DNA of 44,812 nucleotides, taken from assembly GCA_905480595.1 (NCBI GenBank), contig CAJQQY010000217.1, positions 1-44,812 on the forward strand, in the 5' to 3' direction. Source of the DNA: an uncultured Saprospiraceae bacterium. Its GTDB lineage: Bacteria; Bacteroidota; Bacteroidia; Chitinophagales; Saprospiraceae. The notes beneath the pieces were generated by a model. That model saw only the letters and a program-made list of their open reading frames with translations, made no database searches and had not been told where the DNA came from. The position numbers and the translations under genes are program-made. Below, piece after piece: positions 1 to 8,860 of the stretch. How positions within the stretch are numbered: position 1 is the first letter of the stretch; each line of letters begins with the position of its first letter.

Positions 1-146
1 ATTCTAGATTCTTAAAACGGGAGGAGGATATAAATAATTAGGGCGTGAATTATGCTTAATTCGCTTCTGCTAAGATATGAACTTTGTTTTAGATACTAAA
101 ACAAAATAATTAGATAAAGTTTTTGAGATATATTCCTAAGACGACA

Positions 147-178
147 AAAGCCTGATAATCTTACGATTACCAGGCTTT
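147..178 (-). terminator. Terminator hairpin downstream of tRNA-fMet
   Basis: An 8-bp outer stem (AAAGCCTG with CAGGCTTT) continues, after one mismatch, into a 5-bp inner stem around a TTAC loop. On the minus strand the hairpin lies just after the tRNA 3' end and runs into a short T stretch. It probably ends the tRNA transcript. Positions 1-146 before it hold no gene that I can recognise. Confidence 0.65.
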
Positions 179-183
179 CTTTG

Positions 184-256
<73 letters not shown>

Positions 257-328
257 ATATTACCATTCAATAACGACTGACAAGCTTTCCTATTCATTAA
301 TAGACGACCGCTCTGCGATATTGGATTG

Positions 329-359
329 CAAAAGTAAAGTCTTTTTTGAATTAAACAAA
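329..359 (-). promoter_or_regulatory. Promoter of tRNA-fMet
   Basis: On the minus strand TTTG (356-359) is followed after exactly 19 bp by TACTTTTG (329-336). This matches the Bacteroidota sigma-A consensus TTTG-N19-TAnnTTTG. Transcription would start near 322, giving a leader of about 65 nt before the tRNA 5' end at 256. Confidence 0.75.
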
Positions 360-398
360 CAATTTCCTACTTATTTCTAAAGTTAATTTTAAAAAAAT

Positions 399-406
399 TA
401 ATTTTG
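399..406 (+). promoter_or_regulatory. -7 element of the sugar gene cluster
   Basis: TAATTTTG matches TAnnTTTG. No good -33 TTTG is seen at the usual distance. Because the element overlaps the TTG at 404, that upstream in-frame start cannot lie in the transcript, which supports the ATG at 452 as the true start of the next gene. Confidence 0.55.
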
Positions 407-451
407 CACCACATTAGGAAATTCTTCCTTCACCATACAGCATGTTTTTAT

Positions 452-1669
452 ATGAAAAAAATACCTTTTTCTCCTCCCAAAATGGACAAAGCAATTGTCG
501 ATGAAGTCGTGGCAACTTTGAATTCAGGTTGGATTACTACTGGTCCTCGAACAAAAGCACTCGAAAAAGAGGTAGAAAAATTAGCTCAAGTTCCTCGCGT
601 CCTTTGCGTGAATTCTTGTACAGGCGGTTTGGAATTGATGATGAGATGGTTGGGAATTCAAGCAGGAGATGAGGTGATCGTTCCAGCTTTCACCTATTGC
701 GCAACTGCGAATGTCGTTTTGCATTGTGGTGCAACTCCAGTTATGGTTGATGTCAAGTCTGATGATTTCACGATTGACATTGAGGCTGTAAAAAATGCCA
801 TTACGCCAAAAACCAAAGCAATCGTTCCTGTCGATTTGGGAGGAATGCCGGTTGATTATTCTCAGCTTTTAAGTTTAGTTAAATCTGATAAAATCAAGAA
901 TCAATTTCAGCCTCGAACTGATATTCAAAAACAGTTAAATCGAATCGCAGTCATCACCGATGCCGCTCATTCTATCGGAGCAAGTTATCTCGGTCAACCT
1001 GCTGCGAAGCAAGCTGACGTAACTGTCTTTTCTTTTCATGCAGTTAAAAATTTAACGACTGCTGAAGGTGGAGCGATTTGCTTAAACTTACCTGACACTT
1101 TTGACGCAGATGAAATTTATACAAAACTTAATACCAAAACGGTTCATGGTCAATCCAAAGATGCTTTGGCTAAATTTGGAAAAAACTCTTGGGAATATGA
1201 TGTAGTCGAGGCTGGATATAAATTCAACATGCCTGATGTTTTAGCCGCTATTGGTTTGGTGGAAATCAAAAGATACCAAGAGGAGACCTTGACGAAACGT
1301 AAAGTAATTTTTGATCTTTACACTCAACTTTTATCGAAGTATGATTGGGCGGAATTACCGATTTATGAAACGGAAGAAAAGGTCTCTTCTTACCATTTAT
1401 ATTTATTGCGAATAAAAAACATTTCGTTGGAGCAGCGCAATGCTATCATCAATCGTATTTTCGATGCTGGCGTTTCTGTGAATGTTCACTATAAACCGTT
1501 GCCTGAGTTAACACTCTATAAATCAATGGGGTATAAATCAGAAAACTATCCTGTTTCTCTTGACACTTTTCAGCGAGTAATTACTTTGCCAGTATTTTAT
1601 GATTTGGAAAAGGAACAAGTGGAACGAGTCGTTGAGGTGATTGTGGAAGCAGTAGAACATTATTTATAA
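452..1669 (+). CDS. DegT/DnrJ/EryC1/StrS-family sugar aminotransferase
   Basis: A 405-residue PLP-dependent aminotransferase that would transfer an amino group to a nucleotide-linked keto-sugar in the cytoplasm. The PLP lysine is K199 in the motif SFHAVKNLTTAEGG. D170 in ITDAAHS is the cofactor-binding acidic residue, and the N-terminal SPPKMD and GWITTGP segments are typical of the family. The HAVKN form of the lysine motif is shared with the ArnB/PseC branch. Length is normal. The start is the ATG at 452; an in-frame TTG further upstream overlaps the promoter element. It is the first gene of a co-directional cluster with a phosphoglycosyl transferase (19-bp gap) and a FlaA1/CapD-type dehydratase whose product could be its substrate. 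The exact sugar cannot be told from sequence alone. Confidence 0.9.
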   Translation: MKKIPFSPPKMDKAIVDEVVATLNSGWITTGPRTKALEKEVEKLAQVPRVLCVNSCTGGLELMMRWLGIQAGDEVIVPAFTYCATANVVLHCGATPVMVDVKSDDFTIDIEAVKNAITPKTKAIVPVDLGGMPVDYSQLLSLVKSDKIKNQFQPRTDIQKQLNRIAVITDAAHSIGASYLGQPAAKQADVTVFSFHAVKNLTTAEGGAICLNLPDTFDADEIYTKLNTKTVHGQSKDALAKFGKNSWEYDVVEAGYKFNMPDVLAAIGLVEIKRYQEETLTKRKVIFDLYTQLLSKYDWAELPIYETEEKVSSYHLYLLRIKNISLEQRNAIINRIFDAGVSVNVHYKPLPELTLYKSMGYKSENYPVSLDTFQRVITLPVFYDLEKEQVERVVEVIVEAVEHYL

Positions 1670-1688
1670 CAATAAAATCTCTTCTTCT

Positions 1689-2279
1689 TTGAAAAGAACC
1701 TTTGACATATTATTTTCTGTAAGTGTATTGTTATTACTCTCTCCAATTTTGTTCATCATTAGTATTTCGATTATTTTAGAATCGCGTGGTGGAATGTTTT
1801 TTTCTCAAACAAGGATTGGTAAGAATGAACAACCTTTTCAAATTTTAAAGTTCAGAACTATGTTTTTGGACTCTGAGAAAAAAGGTCAAATTACTGTTGG
1901 AGATCGAGACCCAAGAATTACACGAGTTGGTTTCTTTTTGAGAAATTATAAACTGGATGAGTTGCCACAATTTTGGAATGTGCTGATTGGAGAAATGAGT
2001 ATTGTTGGACCACGACCTGAAGTACCTTATTATGTAAATTTTTATGATAAAAACCAAAGGCAAGTTTTCAAGGTAAAACCAGGAATTACAGATTACGCCT
2101 CGCTAAAATATTTCGATGAGAATGTATTGTTGGGAAAAAGCGAAGATCCAGAAAGAACTTATATTGATGAAATCATGCCTCAAAAGTTAGCACTCAATTT
2201 GGAGTATGTTCAATCTCATAGTTTTCTTAATGACTTAAAAATTATTGGAAAAACAGCTTTAAGAATATTAAAAAAATAA
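1689..2279 (+). CDS. Undecaprenyl-phosphate sugar phosphotransferase (PglC/WcaJ-type)
   Basis: A 196-residue bacterial sugar transferase. It transfers a phosphosugar from a UDP-sugar to undecaprenyl phosphate and so starts glycan assembly on the inner membrane. One N-terminal hydrophobic segment (about residues 7-30) fits the monotopic short form. The family core is present: SQTRIGKNEQPFQILKFRTM at 39-58, the catalytic Asp-Glu pair D90-E91 in YKLDELPQFWNVL, and MSIVGPRPE at 103-111. The start appears to be TTG at 1689, because the family begins with K-R-x-F-D and the next in-frame ATG would remove the membrane helix. It ends one base before the next gene's ATG, so the two are probably translated together. 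The short length suggests PglC-like rather than full-length WcaJ. Confidence 0.9.
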   Translation: MKRTFDILFSVSVLLLLSPILFIISISIILESRGGMFFSQTRIGKNEQPFQILKFRTMFLDSEKKGQITVGDRDPRITRVGFFLRNYKLDELPQFWNVLIGEMSIVGPRPEVPYYVNFYDKNQRQVFKVKPGITDYASLKYFDENVLLGKSEDPERTYIDEIMPQKLALNLEYVQSHSFLNDLKIIGKTALRILKK

Positions 2280-2280
2280 A

Positions 2281-4158
2281 ATGCAGCAAATTTCTCGTTG
2301 GGGAATATTAATTATTGACATTGGAATCATCGTCTTCTCGATGGTGCTTGCGCACTTATTGCGCTTCAATTTCAATATGCCAACGACTGATGATTATGAT
2401 AATTTGTTTTATGGAACACCTGTGATGATAGCAGTTCGAATCTGTAGTTTTTTTATTTTTAAAACCTATGCCGGCATAATTCTACATACTAGTATTGAAG
2501 ATGCTCAAAGAATATTTTGGGCAGTTTTGAGTGGAAGTATTTTTATGGCAACGTTGGGAAATTTAGGTTTTTACTATTCGACAGGACATTTTGCGCTCCC
2601 CTACTCTATTTTAATTATTGATTTTTTGGTTTCTATTTTTATGCTCACCGCTTATCGAGCGTTGGTCAAGATTCTTTATATCGAATTTAGAAATGGAAAA
2701 AAAGATAAAAAATTCGTAGCAGTTTACGGAGCAGGAGAAACTGGAATCACGACCAAAACTGCATTGGAAAGAGACATGGGAAATAAATTTTCCGTCAATG
2801 CATTTTTCGATAACAATACTAATTATCGAAAAAAACGATTACTAGGTGTTCCAATTTATCCAGCCAAATTTTTAGAAAGATACCTCTTGGCGAATCAACC
2901 GCAACTTTTAGTCATTGCTGATAACAAGATATCTACAGAAAAAAAACAAAACATTATTGAACTCTGCTTAAAGTACAATGTTAAAGTTCGAAATGTTCCT
3001 CCAGTCGATAAATGGATCAATGGGGAACTCAGTTTACATCAGATCAAAGAGATCAAAATCGACGACCTTTTAGAGCGTGACCCCATCCAATTAGATTTGG
3101 AAAACATCGAAAACCAACTCAAGAATAAAACGATTTTAATTACAGGAGCAGCAGGTTCTATCGGGAGTGAAATTGCTCGACAAGTCCTGCGTTTTCATCC
3201 AAAACTTTTAGTGCTTTTGGATCAAGCTGAAACACCTCTTTACCAAATCGATATCGAACTTAACAATACATTCCCGCATCTAAAACATGAAGTAGTTATA
3301 GCCGATATTCGAAATCAGGAACGGATGTACAATGTTTTTAAATCCTTCCGACCTGACATCGTTTATCATGCTGCAGCTTACAAACATGTTCCAATGATGG
3401 AGGACAATCCATCAGAAGCAATTCTCACAAATGTAGGTGGGACGAGCATTACAGCTAATTTAGCCACAGAATTCCAAGTAGAAAAATTTGTTTTCGTCAG
3501 CACAGACAAAGCAGTCAACCCAACTAACATCATGGGCGCTAGCAAACGTATGGCTGAAATATATGTGCAATCGTTAAACAAAATTCAAAGTCATAACGCT
3601 AATACATTTACTAAATTTATCACTACTCGTTTTGGAAATGTTTTAGGTAGTAATGGTTCAGTCATTCCTTTGTTTAAAAAACAAATTGCATCAGGAGGAC
3701 CAATCACCGTGACACACCCTAAAATGACTCGATATTTTATGACAATTCCAGAGGCGTGTCAATTAGTTCTGGAAGCGGGATGCATGGGAAAAGGTGGAGA
3801 GATTTATGTTTTCGACATGGGGAAATCTATCAAAATTTTTGACCTCGCGAAACGAATGGTTCGACTTTCAGGATTGGAATTAGGAAAGGATATTCAAATC
3901 TCTTTTACGGGATTACGACCTGGAGAAAAATTGTACGAAGAGTTACTCAACCCAGCCGAAACTAGTTTACCGACTCATCATCAAAAAATAATGATCGCTA
4001 CCGTTCGTGAATATGATTTTGAACAAATAAAAACTGTCGTTAACGAACTCACTCATCTTTTTGGTCAACAAAACAACAACGACCTCGTCAAAATTTTAAA
4101 AAAATACATTCCTGAGTATAAAAGTAACAACTCGATTTTTGAGGAATTAGATAATTGA
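2281..4158 (+). CDS. Membrane-bound nucleotide-sugar 4,6-dehydratase (PglF/FlaA1/CapD-type)
   Basis: A 625-residue protein of the large membrane-bound SDR family that makes 4-keto-6-deoxy sugars, typically from UDP-GlcNAc. Roughly four hydrophobic segments lie in residues 5-128. A first Rossmann-like domain begins at YGAGETG (149-155), and the catalytic SDR domain begins with GAAGSIGSE (289-297). The segments YHAAAYKHVPMMEDNP and STDKAVNPTNIMGASK are diagnostic. As usual in this family the SDR tyrosine is replaced: the motif reads M418-x-x-x-K422 instead of YxxxK. A C-terminal GLRPGEKLYEELL is also typical. Its product would be a substrate for the aminotransferase at 452-1669. The stop lies only 4 bp from the stop of the convergent Roc-TIR gene. 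Confidence 0.9.
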   Translation: MQQISRWGILIIDIGIIVFSMVLAHLLRFNFNMPTTDDYDNLFYGTPVMIAVRICSFFIFKTYAGIILHTSIEDAQRIFWAVLSGSIFMATLGNLGFYYSTGHFALPYSILIIDFLVSIFMLTAYRALVKILYIEFRNGKKDKKFVAVYGAGETGITTKTALERDMGNKFSVNAFFDNNTNYRKKRLLGVPIYPAKFLERYLLANQPQLLVIADNKISTEKKQNIIELCLKYNVKVRNVPPVDKWINGELSLHQIKEIKIDDLLERDPIQLDLENIENQLKNKTILITGAAGSIGSEIARQVLRFHPKLLVLLDQAETPLYQIDIELNNTFPHLKHEVVIADIRNQERMYNVFKSFRPDIVYHAAAYKHVPMMEDNPSEAILTNVGGTSITANLATEFQVEKFVFVSTDKAVNPTNIMGASKRMAEIYVQSLNKIQSHNANTFTKFITTRFGNVLGSNGSVIPLFKKQIASGGPITVTHPKMTRYFMTIPEACQLVLEAGCMGKGGEIYVFDMGKSIKIFDLAKRMVRLSGLELGKDIQISFTGLRPGEKLYEELLNPAETSLPTHHQKIMIATVREYDFEQIKTVVNELTHLFGQQNNNDLVKILKKYIPEYKSNNSIFEELDN

Positions 4159-4162
4159 ATTA

Positions 4163-7100
4163 TCACTTCGTTTCCTCAATCACATTCCTTATACTCTTCG
4201 CCACTTCCATAAATGCTTCATCAATATTTTCCCATTGAGAGATTGCTGTCAAATGTCCACTTTCATTTTTAGGCACCATCTCCAAATCAGAAAAATCAAG
4301 ACCCGTAAAATCGAAAGGACGCAAATAAATCGGAATGACTCGCTTTACTCGTTCGCTCAAATTATTTTTCAACTCCATCGCCAATGGAATTTCTTTTTCC
4401 CAAATGTAACTCGACGCAATAAAATCTGCGCTCACCAAAAATAAAATAATATCAGAATTCCGAAGATTATTTTTTATTGATTCATCCCATTCATCTCCAG
4501 CCTGAATAGCTTTATCACTCCATGTTTCGATTTTTTCCAAACGCTTTAATGGAGCAAGATGAACAGCCAATTGATTCATGATCTCTGTGTCTTTGTGCGA
4601 GTACGAAAAGAAAACTTTCAATGGTCTTTGAGGTTGGTCATCCAGCAAAAGTTCAAAGTCATGAATGCGCAATCTTTTAGTTTTAGCTAATGTTCCATCA
4701 GCTAAACTATTTGAAATAGAAGGAATAAAAACAGATTTTCTTCGATTTGCATTACAGAGATTAAGGTAGTTGACAAAGTCTTCTCCATTGGTGGAAACCT
4801 CCATTTTTTTCAACCAACGAGGAGCATCTTCTGTTTCATATCGACTCGTCCAATTATTTGCTCGATGATGGATATCTGAAAAAATGATTTTACTTTTTAG
4901 GTTTTTCTTTTCATTTAGAGAAAATTCCAACCCTGCATCTTCTCTATGAATCTTTGCCAAATCTTTCTCATCTAATATTTCTGCAATTATATGAAAAACC
5001 TCTTTTTGAATATCTCTTGCCGCAGCTGAAGGTTGTGCTCCAATGAGAAAAATTCCATGTTCGTTATCCATCGATTGATCCTCAACCGTATCTGATGCTT
5101 GCGAAGGCATGATACCTTTAAACATCACTTTGGTTCCTTTTTTCTCAAAAAGAATTCCTTGCTTCCAATAATATTTAGCATCCACATTTTTGGACATTCC
5201 ATAAAAGAAAATCATTCGTTGCAACACTTTTCTAAAAAAGTACAAAGGCAATCTAACGTAATATGCTTTCTGCTGTAAACCATTGGCAGCTATCGCATAG
5301 AGGTCTTCCACAGGATGAGTTTCAGGCAAATATTGCGGGGCAACAAAAGTGTCTGGCTCATCTATTTTCTCAAAAACAATTTCCATTTCTTTCATCAATG
5401 CTAAAACCGTTTCTTCATCTAATCCTTTTTTTGCATGAATGTCTTTTTTAGAAAAAACGCCATTTCTAGCTCTTACTGTTTCATTTAATATTTTATAAAT
5501 TCCAGCCGTCACCCAAATCGGATCTAGATAAACTGTATCATTTAAAATCTCATCATTTCCAAAATAAATGACCAAGCCAGAATTGTGCAACCACCTCGGC
5601 ATCGTATAAGTTTCATTTTCTGTCAACTCAGGTTCTATTTCCAAACATGCTTTTTCGAAGTCTTTAATATTTATACTTTTCCCTACTTTTAGATATTTGG
5701 AAAATGGGTTTTTGGAATTCTTCCTTTTCGCTTTTGAAACTTCCACCACAGCATCTCTGATTTTTAACCAAGCGATTGATCGCTTTTGCTCTGCCTTTCT
5801 TTTTAAAATTTCATCAAAGCAATCTGATAAGTCATTGCAAAAAGTGTCGAAGCTCCATTTATATTTTGAGGTACCTATCTTAGCAGCTTCATGCAAACTA
5901 ATATGATGATCGCCAAAGATATTGTATTCATCAATCCAAGTAGTTGAAATTCTTTGCCGTTGGTCTTTATCCACTTTATTTTGCACAATCAAAATTGGGC
6001 TATCAGGTGCAAAATGACGAATATTATCTAACCAATACTTATAGTGATAATGTTGCAAATCTTCACTCTCCTCTTCTCTAACTTCCGTCGAAATAATATC
6101 ATTTTTATTCGTATCAGTTTCCCATAACAATATATATACGGCATAATTACTCAGAAACAATCGGAACGTTCCATGATAATATTCTTGCCCTCCGAAGTCC
6201 CAAATATTAGCTGCGACTTTATCTTTTAACGATTTAAAAGCTGGTGAAACTTTTCCTTTTGGCAGCCATCGATTGAGTCGAATACCGTGAGTGGTTTCTC
6301 TTTTTTTATCGAGTTTCCCAGTTTCAAAAAACTTACTGAGTTGAGTTTTTCCTGCACCACTGTTGCCGACGAAGATGAGTTTTACGTCGTCGATCTCTGG
6401 AGTAGTTTTTTCTTGACCTTGCTTATCAAAGAGTTCTTCGAAATTTTTATTCCCATCTAAAATATCTCTTGTTTGTAAATCAAGATTATCTGGAATGTTA
6501 CTAGATGGAATTTCTACGTTTGGTTGGATTTCTATTTTTTGTTGAATATTAGAAGTTATATCTCGAGTTCTTCCTTCAAAGAAGGCTCGAATTTGTTTGA
6601 TATCATTTGTTTGCCAGACTTCTGGAGGACAGTCCTTTATTGGATTATTTTCTAAGGATAACAATTCTATTTTTTGTAAAGATATCAATGGTTTGATATC
6701 TTTAATAAAATTTCCAATCAACGCAAGAGTAGATAAATTTTCTAAATTACCTAAAGGGCTAATATCTTTAATTTGATTGAGCGTAAGTTCAAGATATTCA
6801 AGTCTTTTCAAATCTTTTAAAGTATCTAAATTTGATATCTTATTCTTAAGAAAAGAGAGATGACGTAAATCTTTGAGCTCTTTAAGAGCTGAAATATCTG
6901 AAATATCGTTAAGACTCAAAGCTAAATAGTTTATTTTTGGTAAAAAGCTAAGAATAGAAATATTGGAAATTTGGTTAGATGTGAGATTAAGGATTTCTAT
7001 TTTTTTCAAATTTTGAAGAGGCGAAATGTCCGAAATATTATTATCAAGTAACTCTACGATCTTTAAATTTTTCAATTTTTGGAGAGGTGAGATATCTGAA

Positions 7101-7495
7101 ATATCGTTTACACTCAAATCAAGTTCCTCTAACTTATTCAAACTAGATATTACACTTATATCGGAAATTGGCCAAGGGCCATGATCAGGGCTTCCACCTA
7201 TATTAAGTCTTTTCAAGTTCTTTAAAAATGATAACTCTTTAGGAATTTTATCTAAAAAATTAGGTTCTCGGATTAATTGAGAATTTCTTTTAGGTATTTT
7301 TTTTGACTTTGCCCGTTTTGCAGGATCCTCAAAATCATTCATTAAATTTAATTCCTCCAACCAATCCATCTCAAAAACCTCTCTTGGAATTTTTCTCAAT
7401 CCACAATCACTAAGAATTAACTTCCCAGTTTGCTCCTTCATTTCCCTTTCTATAATTTCCATTGCCATCCGAGGCGTTTGTCTTTCTACATTCAT
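4163..7495 (-). CDS. LRR-Roc-COR-TIR multidomain protein (Roco family)
   Basis: An 1110-residue protein with no signal peptide, so probably cytoplasmic. Residues about 90-290 carry eight or nine 22-residue leucine-rich repeats of the internalin type (NxIxDIsPL). A Roc GTPase follows, with P-loop GNSGAGKT (377-384), switch II DFGGQE (433-438) and NKVD (506-509). A COR-like region spans about 565-940, with WLHNSGLVIYFGN and VYLDPIWVT in its first half. The C-terminus is a TIR domain (about 957-1100) starting KVFFSYSHKD, with SSYIWEKE containing E1035, a candidate for the NADase catalytic glutamate. Seen: domain order and motifs. Known: Roco proteins are GTP-regulated dimers, and many bacterial TIR domains act as NAD-degrading effectors. 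Inferred: LRR sensing, GTP switching, TIR output, possibly antiphage. No obvious partner gene is adjacent. It is convergent with the sugar cluster and divergent from the next gene. Confidence 0.93.
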   Translation of the reverse strand: MNVERQTPRMAMEIIEREMKEQTGKLILSDCGLRKIPREVFEMDWLEELNLMNDFEDPAKRAKSKKIPKRNSQLIREPNFLDKIPKELSFLKNLKRLNIGGSPDHGPWPISDISVISSLNKLEELDLSVNDISDISPLQKLKNLKIVELLDNNISDISPLQNLKKIEILNLTSNQISNISILSFLPKINYLALSLNDISDISALKELKDLRHLSFLKNKISNLDTLKDLKRLEYLELTLNQIKDISPLGNLENLSTLALIGNFIKDIKPLISLQKIELLSLENNPIKDCPPEVWQTNDIKQIRAFFEGRTRDITSNIQQKIEIQPNVEIPSSNIPDNLDLQTRDILDGNKNFEELFDKQGQEKTTPEIDDVKLIFVGNSGAGKTQLSKFFETGKLDKKRETTHGIRLNRWLPKGKVSPAFKSLKDKVAANIWDFGGQEYYHGTFRLFLSNYAVYILLWETDTNKNDIISTEVREEESEDLQHYHYKYWLDNIRHFAPDSPILIVQNKVDKDQRQRISTTWIDEYNIFGDHHISLHEAAKIGTSKYKWSFDTFCNDLSDCFDEILKRKAEQKRSIAWLKIRDAVVEVSKAKRKNSKNPFSKYLKVGKSINIKDFEKACLEIEPELTENETYTMPRWLHNSGLVIYFGNDEILNDTVYLDPIWVTAGIYKILNETVRARNGVFSKKDIHAKKGLDEETVLALMKEMEIVFEKIDEPDTFVAPQYLPETHPVEDLYAIAANGLQQKAYYVRLPLYFFRKVLQRMIFFYGMSKNVDAKYYWKQGILFEKKGTKVMFKGIMPSQASDTVEDQSMDNEHGIFLIGAQPSAAARDIQKEVFHIIAEILDEKDLAKIHREDAGLEFSLNEKKNLKSKIIFSDIHHRANNWTSRYETEDAPRWLKKMEVSTNGEDFVNYLNLCNANRRKSVFIPSISNSLADGTLAKTKRLRIHDFELLLDDQPQRPLKVFFSYSHKDTEIMNQLAVHLAPLKRLEKIETWSDKAIQAGDEWDESIKNNLRNSDIILFLVSADFIASSYIWEKEIPLAMELKNNLSERVKRVIPIYLRPFDFTGLDFSDLEMVPKNESGHLTAISQWENIDEAFMEVAKSIRNVIEETK

Positions 7496-7673
7496 AATCC
7501 AATATTGATTTTTTGAAATGGAAATATAACGAAAAAATATATCTCTAAACCATTTCTATCTGATAAAAACTAGACATCTATTTTCGTCGCCTATTTCTCT
7601 AACTTCAATTCTCTCCCTTTTTATTTTTCCCAAAAAAATACCTTTGATTTTATTTTCAATCAAAAAACAACTC

Positions 7674-8762
7674 ATGAAAAAAATTCAACTTTTCGTTTTC
7701 CTCCTCATTTGTACTTTCCAAGTTCAAAGTCAAACCCTAACCCAAATCGAATCTGTAGAATATGATGCTTCACAAAACAGATTTTTCATTTCCAATGGAA
7801 GTAATATTATCGCTCGTGCCAGCAATGGCGATTTAAGTTTTTTTGGGTCAGAAGGAGCGACACATGGAATGGAGGTTTTGGGAAATCATTTATTTGTAAT
7901 TGATGGATCGACCATTCGAGGATTCGAACTAGATACTGAAAATGAAGTCATGACTTTAAATATTTCAGGAGCTAGCTTTTTAAATGGTTTGACCAACGAT
8001 GGGGTTGCAACACTTTATGCAACTGATTTCTCTGGAAAAAAAATATACAAAATTGACGTTTCTGATTTAACCAATCCAACTTATGAAATCATTGTAAATA
8101 GTACTGGTTCCACACCCAACGGAATCGTTTTCGATGGGACAAATAATCGTTTGATTTTTGTCAACTGGGGAAATAATGCTCCGATCAAAGCAGTTGATCT
8201 TTCTGATAATTCAGTCAGCACGATTGTCACGACTAGTGTTGGAAATATCGATGGTATCGACGAAGACAATGATGGCAATTACTATATCGCTTATTGGAAT
8301 CCAAGTAAAATTGCCAAGTATGACAATGCTTTTGCGAATCCTCCTGAAGTAATTTCTACTCCATTTTTAAATAACCCAGCTGATATTTGTTACGCCAAAG
8401 AGATTGACACTTTAGCTATTCCACATTATCCAAGTGGAATTGACCAAGTAACTTTTGTTGGTTTTGAGACTGATACCATTTCTTCGATTTATGATATTTA
8501 TTCCAATGATTTTGAGTTAGAAGTTTTTCCAAATCCAGTTACTGAAAATTCAGTAGTTCGATTCTCATTGGAGAAAAAAACACCATTACAATTATCTATT
8601 TTAAACCAAGAAGGGAAATTAGTAAAAACACTTCTGCAAGGAGAACAAATGAAAGGGGAGCATACGGTTTCATTTGCAGGCATGAAAATTCCTGCTGGAA
8701 TTTATTGGCTTTCATTGGAAGGAATTAATATTAAAAAAACAATTCCAATTCAAGTCAACTAA
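7674..8762 (+). CDS. T9SS-sorted beta-propeller protein (SMP-30/NHL-like)
   Basis: A 362-residue secreted protein. It begins with a clear signal peptide (MKKIQLFVFLLICTFQVQSQ). The middle is a repeat-rich beta-propeller resembling SMP-30/gluconolactonase or NHL proteins, for example NGLTNDGVATLYATDFSGKK and DGIDEDNDGNYYIAYW. The last 75 residues or so are a type A T9SS sorting domain (EVFPNPVTENSVVRFSL, then GIYWLSLEG). It should be exported across both membranes and attached to, or released from, the surface. The start is the ATG at 7674 because the signal peptide begins there; an upstream TTG in frame adds residues that do not fit. Enzymatic activity is not demonstrable from sequence. Confidence 0.85.
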   Translation: MKKIQLFVFLLICTFQVQSQTLTQIESVEYDASQNRFFISNGSNIIARASNGDLSFFGSEGATHGMEVLGNHLFVIDGSTIRGFELDTENEVMTLNISGASFLNGLTNDGVATLYATDFSGKKIYKIDVSDLTNPTYEIIVNSTGSTPNGIVFDGTNNRLIFVNWGNNAPIKAVDLSDNSVSTIVTTSVGNIDGIDEDNDGNYYIAYWNPSKIAKYDNAFANPPEVISTPFLNNPADICYAKEIDTLAIPHYPSGIDQVTFVGFETDTISSIYDIYSNDFELEVFPNPVTENSVVRFSLEKKTPLQLSILNQEGKLVKTLLQGEQMKGEHTVSFAGMKIPAGIYWLSLEGINIKKTIPIQVN

Positions 8763-8809
8763 CCTTTCATTGTCTTGTTCAAAAGATATAAACATTGCCC
8801 AAAAACTAT

Positions 8810-8817
8810 TACTTTTG
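8810..8817 (+). promoter_or_regulatory. -7 element upstream of thiolase
   Basis: TACTTTTG matches TAnnTTTG and lies 43 bp before the thiolase ATG. No convincing -33 element is seen at the usual spacing. Confidence 0.55.
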
Positions 8818-8860
8818 CGGCACTAAACCATTTTAACCATTTATAATTAATAAAAAAAAC

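Noticed and set aside
404..451. Upstream TTG start for the aminotransferase
   Set aside because: The TTG lies within the -7 promoter element, and the extra residues do not match the family.
452..4158. Complete Pgl-type N-glycosylation locus
   Set aside because: No PglB oligosaccharyltransferase, flippase or further glycosyltransferases are present; only three sugar genes are supported.
4163..7495. NLR-type STAND protein (NB-ARC/NACHT)
   Set aside because: The nucleotide-binding domain has Ras-like DFGGQE and NKVD motifs rather than STAND motifs, so it is a Roc GTPase.
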